From positions 1 through 27,879 of the forward strand of contig JAEZVB010000032.1 of assembly GCA_023443285.1 (NCBI GenBank): 27,879 nt of DNA, in the 5' to 3' direction. The notes beneath the pieces are model-generated. The model saw only the letters and a program-made list of their open reading frames with translations, was not told where the DNA came from and made no database searches. Shown here in pieces: positions 1 to 7,818 of the stretch. Source of the DNA: Bacillota bacterium. Its GTDB lineage: Bacteria; Bacillota; Negativicutes; Sporomusales; Sporomusaceae. Position 1 is the first letter of the stretch. Each line of letters opens with the position of its first letter. The position numbers were made by a program, and so were the translations under genes.

Positions 1-1
1 G

Positions 2-799
2 CTTAAGGATAAGCAGGGCATGACACTGGCTGAAGCCATGCGCCAGCGCGGTTTTGTGCCGGAACAGGTTGCATCAGCCCGGTATGCTGGTGAGATTAAA
101 GCATTTCTGGAATTGCATATTGAGCAGGGCAAAGTGCTGGAAAGCACCGGTGATCAGATTGGAATTGTTACCGGGATTGCTGCGCCTACTCGCCTCAAAG
201 TAACAATTACCGGTCAGGCCGACCACTCAGGAGCTACGCCGATGAATATGCGGCAAGATGCTTTAAGCGCAGGTGCCGAAATAATACTGCTAGTGGAAAA
301 GCTGGCAGGACAGGAAGGACATAACGGTACAGTAGGTACAACCGGAATGGTAAAGGCTGAGCCAGGAGTTATGAACGTTATCCCAGGACATGTTGAACTG
401 GGAATAGATATCCGCGGCATTTTGGAGAGTAGCAAACAACAAGTGGTGCAATCTCTGAAAGCAGGTATGGAAGAAATGCAAGGCCGCCGTGGAGTAAAAA
501 TTGAGTGTACAACGCTGGCTGATGAAAAGCCTGTTGAAATTTCCCGGGAAATAGTCGAATACTTACACGATATAGCGAAGCAAGGACAGTATGCAAATAG
601 GCTGATGCCTAGCGGTGCTGGGCATGACGCTATGCATTTGGCTGAAATTGCCCCAACAGGGATGTTGTTTATACCTTGTAAAGGCGGGATTAGTCATAAT
701 GCGGCAGAATGGGCCAGTATGGAGGATATTGTCGCCGGTACGCAGGTGCTACTTACGGCGGTGAGCCGATTGGCTGGGTGCGAGGCCGAAAAATTATAA
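2..799 (+). CDS. M20-family amidohydrolase (N-carbamoyl-amino-acid hydrolase / allantoate amidohydrolase type), 5' end outside window
   Basis: The frame is open from base 2, so the gene starts upstream and only the C-terminal ~265 residues are here. The visible part holds the dimerisation (lid) domain and the end of the catalytic domain. ELHIEQGKVLE, followed by a G-x-A-x-P-T-R stretch and DHSGATPM, is characteristic of the M20 subfamily that cleaves N-carbamoyl-L-amino acids, ureidoglycolate or allantoate. The HIEQG and DHSGATPM segments carry metal- and substrate-binding residues in that family, as does the late GAGHDAMHLAEIAPTGM segment. In the cytosol it would release ammonia and CO2, or a free amino acid, from a carbamoylated substrate. 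Substrate choice cannot be made from this fragment. The pyridoxal-kinase-like gene starts 31 nt downstream, so the two are probably co-transcribed. Confidence in the family is high, in the substrate low. Confidence 0.9.
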   Translation, partial: LKDKQGMTLAEAMRQRGFVPEQVASARYAGEIKAFLELHIEQGKVLESTGDQIGIVTGIAAPTRLKVTITGQADHSGATPMNMRQDALSAGAEIILLVEKLAGQEGHNGTVGTTGMVKAEPGVMNVIPGHVELGIDIRGILESSKQQVVQSLKAGMEEMQGRRGVKIECTTLADEKPVEISREIVEYLHDIAKQGQYANRLMPSGAGHDAMHLAEIAPTGMLFIPCKGGISHNAAEWASMEDIVAGTQVLLTAVSRLAGCEAEKL

Positions 800-830
800 C
801 TGTGCTCAGAATGTTAGAAGGGAGCAGACC

Positions 831-1709
831 ATGAGATTGCAGGTTCCAAGGGTTGCGGCTGTTCATGATATTTCTTGTTTTGGCCGTTGCTCGCTGACAG
901 TGATTATGCCAATACTATCCTGTATCGGCATTCAGGTATGTCCGCTGCCGACAGCGGTATTAAGCACACATTTAGGTGGATATAATCAGATTGCTTTTTG
1001 TGATTTCACCGAGCGCATGCCTGAGTTTTATCATCACTGGAAAAGAGAAGGCATTGCCTTTGATTGTATTTACAGCGGCTTTTTAGCCTCAGAAAAGCAG
1101 ATTGATACAGTACTGCATTTTATTGAAGAATTTTCGAATAACAGGCCGTTAGTATTGGTTGATCCGGTAATGGGGGATGAAGGCAAACTCTATTCGGTAT
1201 ATACACCTCAAATGCAGCAGCATATGAAGAGGCTTGTTGGCAAAGCAGATATTATTACCCCGAATTTTACCGAGGCTTGTTTTTTGTTGGGTGAGCCCTA
1301 TACGGAACAAGAAATGGATAATGAGTTACTCAAAGACTGGCTTGTCCGGTTGGCCGATTTTGGGCCATCGGTTGTTGTCATGACAGGGATTCCTGTAGCT
1401 GATACAAAAATCATGAATGTTGGTTATGAGCGAAGCACAGGATCTTTCTGGCAAGTGATCAGTGAACACATTCCTGCCAGATATCCAGGGACAGGCGATG
1501 TCTTTGCCAGTATTCTGGCAGGTGCGCTGCTTTTGGGGCATAGTGTGCCGGCAGCTATGCAACTGGCTGCCGATTTTGTTGCTGTGGCTGTTAAGACTAC
1601 TTATGCGGCGGGCACTCCTTCCCGGGAGGGTGTCCTCCTGGAAATGGCTTTGCCTTGGCTAATACAGGCGTGGGCAAAGCAGGTTAAACATGATAAGAAG
1701 GAGCAATAA
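831..1709 (+). CDS. Pyridoxal/pyridoxamine kinase-like protein (PdxY/PdxK type, ribokinase fold)
   Basis: 292 residues, a normal length for PdxK/PdxY. It would phosphorylate pyridoxal, pyridoxine or pyridoxamine with ATP in the cytosol. Visible motifs are the N-terminal VAAVHDISCFGRCSLT strand-loop, LSTHLGGY near residue 46, VDPVMGDEGKLY around residue 110, ITPNFTEACFLLGE around 145, and PGTGDVFASILAGALL near residue 220, which carries the anion hole and the catalytic Asp of the ribokinase superfamily. A GGGAG Shine-Dalgarno precedes the ATG. The stop lies 3 nt before the next gene, an ECF S component, so the pair is almost certainly one operon; that context favours vitamin B6 salvage. A hydroxymethylpyrimidine kinase role is possible because ThiD shares the fold, but the PdxY-like N-terminus argues against it. 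Confidence 0.85.
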   Translation: MRLQVPRVAAVHDISCFGRCSLTVIMPILSCIGIQVCPLPTAVLSTHLGGYNQIAFCDFTERMPEFYHHWKREGIAFDCIYSGFLASEKQIDTVLHFIEEFSNNRPLVLVDPVMGDEGKLYSVYTPQMQQHMKRLVGKADIITPNFTEACFLLGEPYTEQEMDNELLKDWLVRLADFGPSVVVMTGIPVADTKIMNVGYERSTGSFWQVISEHIPARYPGTGDVFASILAGALLLGHSVPAAMQLAADFVAVAVKTTYAAGTPSREGVLLEMALPWLIQAWAKQVKHDKKEQ

Positions 1710-1712
1710 ATT

Positions 1713-2243
1713 ATGACGGAGAAGCGAAAGTTGACAACAAAAGACATTGTCTATAGTGGGGTATTGGCTGCCATGTGTGCTATTGCCACTTCGCTCAAAA
1801 TTCCCTTTGGCGTCGGGGCTATGGTTCATCTGGGTACTGCCTTTTTATTTACTGTCGGTATTTGTTTCGGTGGAGTATATGCTGGCTTGGCCGGTGCTAT
1901 TGGCTCTGCTTTTTATGATTTGCTCATGGGATTTTCTCCTTATACTGCCTGGTCTTTTTTTATTAAAGGGACTGCAGGTTTTATTGTTGGTTTTGTTGCC
2001 AAAGGTGTATGGCCTGTTCCGGTAGCCAAAGAGACAGGTAAGCAGTGGCTGTGGCGTGCTGTGCTTGGTTGTGTGTTGGCAGCAGCTTGGACGCTAGGCG
2101 GTTATATTGTGGCTTGGTGGCAAGTGACAGGCAGCTTGGCGACGGCGCTTGCCAATATACCAAGTTCGCTTATGACTTCTAGCGTAGGGTTAGTTGTTGC
2201 CATGATATTATCGCCCAAACTGCGCAAGAGTGTTAGCAGATAA
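1713..2243 (+). CDS. ECF transporter S component, probably for a B6 vitamer
   Basis: A 176-residue integral membrane protein with about five to six hydrophobic segments. An N-terminal KLTTKDIVYSGVLAAMCAIATSLK leads into the first helix. GAMVHLGTAFLFTVGICFGGVYAGLAGAIGSAFYDLL is typical of the ECF-type riboflavin/HMP S-component family. S components bind a vitamin and associate with a shared EcfT-EcfA-EcfA' energising module, whose genes are not in this window. The ATG is 3 nt after the kinase stop, so translation is probably coupled. Because the partner gene is a pyridoxal-kinase-like enzyme, uptake of pyridoxine, pyridoxal or pyridoxamine is inferred; hydroxymethylpyrimidine is the main alternative. 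The family call is strong, the substrate is context only. Confidence 0.8.
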   Translation: MTEKRKLTTKDIVYSGVLAAMCAIATSLKIPFGVGAMVHLGTAFLFTVGICFGGVYAGLAGAIGSAFYDLLMGFSPYTAWSFFIKGTAGFIVGFVAKGVWPVPVAKETGKQWLWRAVLGCVLAAAWTLGGYIVAWWQVTGSLATALANIPSSLMTSSVGLVVAMILSPKLRKSVSR

Positions 2244-2254
2244 GAGCTTTAATT

Positions 2255-2278
2255 TTCAATTCTTATTGAACTTTTTTT
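2255..2278 (+). terminator. Weak hairpin terminator after the ECF S gene
   Basis: A 6-bp stem TTCAAT/ATTGAA with a TCTT loop is followed by C and seven T residues. It lies 11 nt after the ECF S stop. Its right arm overlaps the -35 box of the next gene's promoter, so terminator and promoter share bases. Confidence 0.45.
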
Positions 2279-2295
2279 ATAAAAAGGTATATAAT
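2266..2295 (+). promoter_or_regulatory. Sigma-A-type promoter of the DUF134 gene
   Basis: TTGAAC at 2266-2271 and a perfect TATAAT at 2290-2295 are separated by 18 nt. The predicted start of transcription falls inside the 20-bp palindrome immediately downstream, the usual position for repressor control. Confidence 0.65.
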
Positions 2296-2297
2296 AT

Positions 2298-2317
2298 AAA
2301 TGAGCATATGCTCATTT
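2298..2317. promoter_or_regulatory. Perfect 20-bp palindromic operator candidate
   Basis: The sequence AAATGAGCATATGCTCATTT equals its own reverse complement over all 20 bases. It begins 2 nt after the -10 box and ends 18 nt before the GTG start of a DUF134 DNA-binding protein. The layout suggests autoregulation by that protein, probably bound as a dimer; this is inferred from position and symmetry. Confidence 0.7.
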
Positions 2318-2335
2318 GAGAAAGGTTGATAGTTT

Positions 2336-2812
2336 GTGCCTAGACAGCGTTGTTGCGGACTGGTTGACAAGGAACCGGTATGCCGGAAATTTTTTCCTGA
2401 GAGTGAGCAAGGGCAAAAGCCGGTTGTTGTTCAGATTGAAGAGTTGGAGGCAATCCGCCTGAAGGATATTAAGGAATATGAGCAAGCTATTTGTGCGGCG
2501 GTAATGGGGCTATCCCGTCCGACGTTTCAAAGAATTTTGCATTCTGCCAGGCGCAAAATCGCGGCGGCGTTAGTGGAAGGTCGGGCTATCGTGATTGAAG
2601 GAGGTAACTATATTATGAAAAAACGGGTTTTTGAGTGTGTGGACTGTCAACATGTGTGGGAAGTCGAACCTTGCAAGGAAGGCGGCAAGCATGGTTATGA
2701 GATTGCCTGTCCTCAGTGTGGCAGCATGAAAAAGATGAAGCTGGATAATGGCGTTAAACACGCTTGCGGTGGTCAACACGGTCACGGCGGCGGCTGCTGC
2801 GGCGGTCATTAA
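2336..2812 (+). CDS. DUF134-family DNA-binding protein with Cys/His-rich metal-binding tail
   Basis: 158 residues from a GTG start preceded by GAGAAAGG. The first ~95 residues match the DUF134 family: MPRQRCCGLV, then a LEAIRLKDIKEYEQ segment and a helix-turn-helix around residues 55-80 with GLSRPTFQRILHSARRKIA. Residues 98-158 add a zinc-ribbon-like part (CVDC and CPQCG pairs) and a tail rich in Gly, His and Cys ending HGHGGGCCGGH. In other genomes DUF134 proteins often sit near NifX/NifB-like or Mrp-type iron-sulfur genes, but none is present here. A metal-responsive transcription regulator acting on its own promoter palindrome is the simplest inference; the metal is unknown. A hairpin terminator follows 32 nt after the stop. 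Confidence 0.85.
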   Translation: MPRQRCCGLVDKEPVCRKFFPESEQGQKPVVVQIEELEAIRLKDIKEYEQAICAAVMGLSRPTFQRILHSARRKIAAALVEGRAIVIEGGNYIMKKRVFECVDCQHVWEVEPCKEGGKHGYEIACPQCGSMKKMKLDNGVKHACGGQHGHGGGCCGGH

Positions 2813-2844
2813 GAGAGGATTTGCCAACAGCTGTAAATAATAAT

Positions 2845-2878
2845 CAGCTTGACATTAAAGTCAGGCTGGTTTTTATTT
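2845..2878 (+). terminator. Rho-independent terminator after the DUF134 gene
   Basis: A 9-bp stem CAGCTTGAC/GTCAGGCTG with one T-G wobble and an ATTAAA loop is followed by a T-rich run at 2870-2878. Confidence 0.75.
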
Positions 2879-2905
2879 GAAATTAAATTGTATAGGTGGT
2901 ATTAT
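2877..2905 (+). promoter_or_regulatory. Probable promoter of the cupin gene
   Basis: TTGAAA at 2877-2882 and TATTAT at 2900-2905 are separated by 17 nt. They lie 39 nt before the cupin ATG and just after the preceding terminator. Confidence 0.45.
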
Positions 2906-2944
2906 AACTGGTGATAATGGCAAATTAAATCGGAGGTATATTAT

Positions 2945-3265
2945 ATGAATAATACTAAATTACCGCTTGTTCAGCTTAGTGACAAGACTACTCGTCGAGT
3001 AATTAGTTATGGTGAAGATTTGATGATGGTTGAGTTTGGGTTTAAAAAAGGTGGTGTCGGTGAGCCGCACAGCCATGACGAGCATGAACAAATTGGTTAT
3101 GTGGCTCAAGGCAGCTTCGAACTTATTGTTGCTGGCGAAAAAAGTATCATCAAGAAAGGTGACACCTATTATGCGCCTCGGAAAACATTGCATGGGGTTG
3201 TGGCTTTGGAGGACGATTCGATCCTGATTGACGCTTTTACCCCCATTCGCAAGGATTTTCTTTAA
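2945..3265 (+). CDS. Small single-domain cupin protein
   Basis: 106 residues forming one cupin beta-barrel. Motif 1 is visible as GEPHSHDEHEQIGYVAQG, with the two histidines of H-x-H and a following glutamate. Motif 2 is GDTYYAPRKTLHGV, with its histidine. These four residues normally bind one divalent metal. GGAGG at 2932-2936 sits 8 nt before the ATG. The gene is monocistronic: it has its own promoter and is closed by a strong bidirectional terminator. Members of this family range from sugar isomerases and dioxygenases to ligand sensors, so no specific function can be given. It is cytosolic, with no signal peptide. Confidence 0.8.
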   Translation: MNNTKLPLVQLSDKTTRRVISYGEDLMMVEFGFKKGGVGEPHSHDEHEQIGYVAQGSFELIVAGEKSIIKKGDTYYAPRKTLHGVVALEDDSILIDAFTPIRKDFL

Positions 3266-3283
3266 CGCGTAACAGAAAAAATC

Positions 3284-3324
3284 AAACGTCATTTGTCCTT
3301 AAACAAAGAACAAATGACGTTTTT
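3284..3324. terminator. Bidirectional terminator between cupin and HD-GYP genes
   Basis: A perfect 13-bp stem AAACGTCATTTGT/ACAAATGACGTTT is flanked by A-rich sequence on the left and T-rich sequence on the right. It can stop the cupin transcript (+) and the convergent HD-GYP transcript (-). Confidence 0.85.
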
Positions 3325-3335
3325 CTTTCCATTAG

Positions 3336-4424
3336 TTAGAGGTCAGTTTTAAACTCTAAGACTTCTACGATGGAAATGTGGGAATGATTGTGCAGATCCA
3401 CAATCTTACCATTTTTTGTACACACAACCGGTTTGGATGACATAAAGTAGGGCAACCGGAGAACCTCGGCCTGGGTTCCGTCACTAAGTAACACAACGGC
3501 ACCGATTAGCGCTTGACAAATATTTTGGATTAGGGCAATGCAAAATGTTTTATCAAGTTGTACATACAGTGCATCAATTAATGCTTCTAACGCGGTAAAC
3601 AGGCAAACACTTTTCTGGTAGATTCGCTCAGTTGTCATGGCATCATACATATCGGCGATGGCAACTATTTTGGCAAATGGATGGATGTCGTACGACATTT
3701 TTTTCTTTGGATAGCCTCCGCCATTTTCGCGTTCGTGATGGTGGAGAATAGCTAATTTCACTTCCGGCAATATTTTAGGAATATTTTTAGCCATATAGTA
3801 GCCGTATTCTGGGTGTAACTTGATAATCTTTTGTTCTTCGACGGTAAGGTGTCCGGGTTTCTCCAAAATTGCTTTTGGAATCTGAGATTTACCGATATCA
3901 TGCATGAGCCCGCAAAGAATCAGAGTTTGCACTTTATCTGGCGAAAATTTGAGCCAAGAGCCCATGACTCCAGCAATGATTCCTGTATCTACCGCGTGAC
4001 CGCTGGTATAGTCAGTGTGAGATTTTATCTGATAGAGATTGGCCAAAATATTTTTGTCTTGCGATAATTCATAGAGGTCTACTGTCGCTAGTCTATGAAA
4101 GTCAAGGTAAGGTACAGTTTCCTTCTTGCGCATATAATCAAATAGTTCATTGCTTAATTTTACGATTTTATTTTGTTGTTTTTTAAAGTGGGAAGTCTCT
4201 TCATATAGGGCAGATTTGTCTGTTATTTCTGAGCTATCGGCATCATCGGATAGTTTCCCCTCTTTTATAAGCACGGTCGGAACATTCCACGATATAAGGT
4301 GTTTGATAATGCTGGTTGTCAGGATGGTATTCTCCTGTAATATGATCTGATTGTGTTTTAGCACCGGATAAGCAATAATCATGCCAGGCTTCAAGTCTTG
4401 TGTGGCTAGTAATAATCCACCCAT
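3336..4424 (-). CDS. HD-GYP domain protein, predicted cyclic-di-GMP phosphodiesterase
   Basis: About 362 residues. A GTG nine bases upstream (4433) is in frame, but GAGG lies over it and is well spaced for the ATG at 4424, so the ATG is preferred. The N-terminal ~120 residues are a poorly conserved regulatory part. The HD-GYP core carries GLMHDIGKSQIP (the HD pair), HPEYGYYMA, HHHERENGGGYP (HHE and GYP signature) and IVAIADMYDAMTTERIYQ. These are the metal and c-di-GMP binding motifs of active enzymes that hydrolyse c-di-GMP to pGpG or GMP. There is no receiver or membrane segment, so it acts in the cytosol on an unidentified cue. The gene stands alone, convergent with the cupin gene and divergent from the aminopeptidase gene. 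A link to motility or biofilm control with the chemoreceptors nearby is only contextual. Confidence 0.88.
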   Translation of the reverse strand: MGGLLLATQDLKPGMIIAYPVLKHNQIILQENTILTTSIIKHLISWNVPTVLIKEGKLSDDADSSEITDKSALYEETSHFKKQQNKIVKLSNELFDYMRKKETVPYLDFHRLATVDLYELSQDKNILANLYQIKSHTDYTSGHAVDTGIIAGVMGSWLKFSPDKVQTLILCGLMHDIGKSQIPKAILEKPGHLTVEEQKIIKLHPEYGYYMAKNIPKILPEVKLAILHHHERENGGGYPKKKMSYDIHPFAKIVAIADMYDAMTTERIYQKSVCLFTALEALIDALYVQLDKTFCIALIQNICQALIGAVVLLSDGTQAEVLRLPYFMSSKPVVCTKNGKIVDLHNHSHISIVEVLEFKTDL

Positions 4425-4476
4425 AAAATACACCTCACTGCGTTGCTTTGGGACTAAAACAGTGGGAGAAAGAATA

Positions 4477-4495
4477 TATCATACAATATATGATA
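4477..4495. promoter_or_regulatory. A+T-rich inverted repeat upstream of the HD-GYP gene
   Basis: TATCATA and TATGATA form 7-bp arms around a 5-nt spacer, 53 nt upstream of the HD-GYP start. It may be an operator or overlap the -10 region. No known regulator motif is recognised. Confidence 0.3.
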
Positions 4496-4693
4496 AATAT
4501 AGCATTAGTGAAGTTGCATTGTAAATATCCGGCGGAATATAAAATTTTCAGGATTAACCATTACCAATTTTGTGGTTTGCTGACAGGCGGTGATATTGAA
4601 TAGTAGTGATTACCATGATAAAGTAAACAATTGTGTGCAAGAATAAAGCCGATAGCTTTGGTACTAAACATAAATTTATGGAAAGGGGTCAAC

Positions 4694-5926
4694 ATGAATA
4701 AGACTATGCTGGAGAAATATGCTCAACTGGTGGTTAAAACAGGAATTAATATTCAACAAAAGCAAACGCTTGTCATTTCCACGCCGCTAGAGTGCGCCCC
4801 CTTTGCCCGCATGCTGGCTGAGACTGCCTATGAGGCCGGTGCTAGGGAGGTAGTCATGAATTGGAAGGATGAGTTATCTTCCAAGATTAAGTTTTTGCAG
4901 GCACCTGATGAGATTTTTGATGAATTTCCTGATTGGCAAAAGGATTTTTATCTTTTCTATGCTCGTAAGGGTGCTGCCTTTATCAGTATTGCCGCTTCTG
5001 ATCCTGAGCTATTTAAAGAAGTAAACCCCGAACGGCTAGTCCGGATGCAGAAAGCGAGTAATACGGCTCTCAAAGAATATCGTGAACGCACAATGAGCAA
5101 CAAAAATGCCTGGTGTGTTGTCTCAATACCCACTGAGGCCTGGGCGAAGAAGGTATTCCCTGAAGTAGCGGCTGGCGAGGCAATGGAAAAGTTATGGGAG
5201 GCTATTTTTAAGGCTGTGCGGGTGGATATGGATGATCCGGTAGCGGCCTGGAAAGAGCACAGTGGCCAGTTAAAACAAAGCCTGGATTACCTAAATTCCC
5301 ATAAATTCAAGCTGCTCCACTACAAAAACTCGCTGGGCACAGATTTGCAGGTAGAACTGCCGACAGAACACCTGTGGCTTGGCGGGCCGGAATATACGGC
5401 AGATGGCACGGAGTTTGTCGCTAATATGCCGACTGAAGAGGTGTTTACACTGCCGAAAAAGGCAGGTGTCAATGGGGTTGTAGTAAGTTCTAAGCCATTA
5501 AATTATAACGGTACCCTGATTGATAAGTTTTCGCTAACCTTCAAAGATGGTCGCATTGTTGACTGTAAGGCCGAGCAGGGCTATGAGGTTCTAAAAAAGC
5601 TGGTAGAAACTGATGAAGGCTCGCACTATCTGGGAGAGGTAGCTCTTGTTCCTGATAATTCGCCTATATCTAATGCCGGTATTTTGTTCTATAATACGCT
5701 CTTTGATGAAAATGCCTCTTGTCATTTGGCTATCGGTAAAGCCTATCCAATCTGCCTGAAAAATGGAACTGACATGAATGCAGCAGAGTTAGAACAAGCC
5801 GGGGCAAATGATTCTATGGTTCATGTTGATTTTATGCTGGGTACAGATGACCTTGAGATAATTGGGACAACAGCAACCGGTGAGACTATCCCGGTTTTTA
5901 AAAACGGTAATTTTGCCAGCCTATAA
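4694..5926 (+). CDS. M29-family metallo-aminopeptidase (AmpS/PepS type)
   Basis: 410 residues, the usual length of M29 aminopeptidases, which remove N-terminal amino acids from peptides in the cytosol using two divalent metal ions. The reading frame extends 21 codons further upstream, but GGAAAGGGG sits just before the ATG at 4694 and the MLEKYAQLVVKTGINI start is family-like. Expected metal-site segments are present: the Glu in GTEFVANMPTEEVFT, the Glu in YLGEVALVPDNSPI, the His in CHLAIGKAYP and the His-x-Asp in MVHVDFMLG. The gene is transcribed alone and ends at a strong hairpin shared with the convergent helicase gene. Confidence 0.9.
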   Translation: MNKTMLEKYAQLVVKTGINIQQKQTLVISTPLECAPFARMLAETAYEAGAREVVMNWKDELSSKIKFLQAPDEIFDEFPDWQKDFYLFYARKGAAFISIAASDPELFKEVNPERLVRMQKASNTALKEYRERTMSNKNAWCVVSIPTEAWAKKVFPEVAAGEAMEKLWEAIFKAVRVDMDDPVAAWKEHSGQLKQSLDYLNSHKFKLLHYKNSLGTDLQVELPTEHLWLGGPEYTADGTEFVANMPTEEVFTLPKKAGVNGVVVSSKPLNYNGTLIDKFSLTFKDGRIVDCKAEQGYEVLKKLVETDEGSHYLGEVALVPDNSPISNAGILFYNTLFDENASCHLAIGKAYPICLKNGTDMNAAELEQAGANDSMVHVDFMLGTDDLEIIGTTATGETIPVFKNGNFASL

Positions 5927-5969
5927 AAAACAGGAAGCAGCAGAATAACATCTGTGCTTCCTGTTTTTT
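5925..5969. terminator. Bidirectional terminator between aminopeptidase and helicase genes
   Basis: AAAAAACAGGAAGCA (5925-5939) pairs perfectly with TGCTTCCTGTTTTTT (5955-5969). The A and T runs on the two sides allow termination in both directions. It overlaps the aminopeptidase stop and ends 2 nt from the helicase stop. Confidence 0.9.
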
Positions 5970-5970
5970 A

Positions 5971-7398
5971 TTATTTGCCTCTAAAGTTGCCTGATTTGTA
6001 ACGCGGTTTGCCGCCGGCAGCGGGAGCTTTGCGGTTATCCGGTGGCCGGCGTTTGCTGGAGCCGCCATAAGAACGGCTACGTAGCGGCGCTTCCTCGGTA
6101 ATTTTAATAGGTGTAGCATCTGGTTCTTTGGTTAATAGTTTTAAGGCTGCCGACAAGAGGGATACAGAATCTGTTTCTGTGAGCAGTTCTTCAGCGCGAC
6201 CGCGGTAGGCCTCAAGACCGCCGTCTTCAATCTGATTGAGCAGTTTTTCAACAGCTAAGCGCTGCTGGCCTTCGATAGCCTCGGTTACAGTTGGTACAGG
6301 CATGCGCACAATTTTGCGTTTGGTGAGTCGTTCGATGGAGCGCAAATGGTCTAGTTCTCTGGGAATAACAAAGGTCATGGCCAGACCGGTTTGACCAGCG
6401 CGGCCGGTGCGGCCAACCCGGTGGACATAGCTTTCCGGATCTTGGGGGATATCGAAGTTGTAAACGTGAGTAACGCCACTGACGTCTAAGCCGCGGGCGG
6501 CCACATCTGTGGCCACGAGAATATCGATAATGCCTTCGCGGAATTGGCGTAGGACAGAATCGCGTTTGGCCTGAGTAAGGTCGCCGTGAATACCTTCTGC
6601 CGAATAACCCCGCTTTTTGAGTCCTTCGGTCAGTTCATCCACCCGGCGTTTGGTTCGGCCGAATACGATCGACAACTCTGGTGATTGAATATCCAGTAGG
6701 CGACAAAATACATCGAACTTCTGCCTGTCAAGCACTTCCATATAATATTGTTCTATGAGTGGTACGGTTACTTCCTTGGATTTAATGCTGATAAGCGCCG
6801 GGTCTTTTAAAAAGCGCTGGGACAGGTTCTGAATCTGGCGCGGCATGGTTGCGGAAAAGAGCAAGGTCTGCCGGGAATCTGGTGTGGCGCTCAGAATTTT
6901 TTCGATATCTTCAATGAAGCCCATGTTAAGCATTTCGTCGGCTTCATCCAAAACTACCATTTTTATATCGGTAAGTTTAATGGTGCGGCGGTTCATATGG
7001 TCCATTAGCCGGCCGGGGGTTGCGACAATGATCTGCGGTTTTCTCTGTAAGGATTTAATTTGGCGTTGAATATCCTGGCCACCATAGATAGGAAGTGTGC
7101 GAACATGAGAGAACTGCCCCAATTTGTTAAGTTCTTCAGCGACCTGAATACACAATTCGCGGGTTGGGGTTAACACAATTCCGAAGATAGCTCCTGAGCT
7201 GTTGCCGATGTTTTCTAATAACGGAATGCCAAAAGCGGCAGTTTTACCTGTGCCGGTTTGGGCTTGGCCAAGCAAATCTTTGCCTGTAAGTAGTATGGGG
7301 ATAGCCTGAGCCTGAATAGGTGTTGGTTCTTCAAAGCCCATATCACTAAGGGCTCGTATTGTTAAATCGCTAATTCCTAGCTCTTTAAATTGTTCCAA
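5971..7398 (-). CDS. DEAD-box ATP-dependent RNA helicase (CshA/DeaD type)
   Basis: 475 residues. The only good start is a TTG at 7398, with AAGGAGG 10 nt upstream. All helicase motifs are visible: the Q motif (FEEPTPIQAQAIP), Walker A AQTGTGKT near residue 47, PTRELCIQ, TPGRLMDH, VLDEADEML, SAT, and in the second RecA domain VFGRTKRRVDEL, DVAARGLDVSGV and HRVGRTGRAGQTG. About 110 residues follow the core and end in a basic, Gly/Arg/Lys-rich tail (SKRRPPDNRKAP to the stop) that probably binds RNA. The family remodels structured RNA in ribosome assembly, mRNA decay and cold adaptation. A promoter match on the - strand places about 200 nt of leader before the start. The gene is monocistronic. 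Confidence 0.93.
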   Translation of the reverse strand: MEQFKELGISDLTIRALSDMGFEEPTPIQAQAIPILLTGKDLLGQAQTGTGKTAAFGIPLLENIGNSSGAIFGIVLTPTRELCIQVAEELNKLGQFSHVRTLPIYGGQDIQRQIKSLQRKPQIIVATPGRLMDHMNRRTIKLTDIKMVVLDEADEMLNMGFIEDIEKILSATPDSRQTLLFSATMPRQIQNLSQRFLKDPALISIKSKEVTVPLIEQYYMEVLDRQKFDVFCRLLDIQSPELSIVFGRTKRRVDELTEGLKKRGYSAEGIHGDLTQAKRDSVLRQFREGIIDILVATDVAARGLDVSGVTHVYNFDIPQDPESYVHRVGRTGRAGQTGLAMTFVIPRELDHLRSIERLTKRKIVRMPVPTVTEAIEGQQRLAVEKLLNQIEDGGLEAYRGRAEELLTETDSVSLLSAALKLLTKEPDATPIKITEEAPLRSRSYGGSSKRRPPDNRKAPAAGGKPRYKSGNFRGK

Positions 7399-7818
7399 TT
7401 AATGTAGCCTCCTTGTTGCATAAGTCATTTATAATTTAGTATCGCCACTCTGTTAGCGCTTATATACGCGTTGCCGTAATGATAAAATAATGGAATCTAT
7501 ATGATCTTTCGAAGATGGTCAGCTCATCTTGGTAATATCAACATTTGCTCGAGAGCAAGACAATAGATCGGTTAGCTACCACTAGCAAGTTTTGAGCGGT
7601 GAGACATTAAGTATAGCATAGTGCGGAAATAATTGCCAACAAAATATTAAAATAAATGTTAGTTTATAGCAGGATAATTGAAATGTTTCAAGAATTAAAA
7701 ACAGTTATGCTGTATTTGTTGACGTATTTGGAGTACGCATAGTTTGTAAATGTTACTCCATTATCAATCTAGTCATGTATCTTTGTTTGCTGGAATTCAT
7801 ATAGAAATGAGGGATACT
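7399..7818. other. Non-coding intergenic region between helicase and HD-domain genes
   Basis: About 420 nt without a convincing gene. The left half is the presumed helicase leader. It contains a small hairpin TTGCT-CGAG-AGCAA. A near-palindrome TTGAAA-TG-TTTCAA at 7678-7691 lies between the divergent promoters. No clear -35/-10 pair was found for the + strand HD gene. Confidence 0.5.
7610..7639 (-). promoter_or_regulatory. Promoter of the DEAD-box helicase gene, with a long 5' leader
   Basis: On the - strand TTGGCA (7639-7634) and TATACT (7615-7610) are separated by 18 nt. Transcription would start near 7603, leaving about 205 nt of untranslated leader before the TTG at 7398. Long leaders are known for cold-induced helicase genes. 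Confidence 0.5.
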
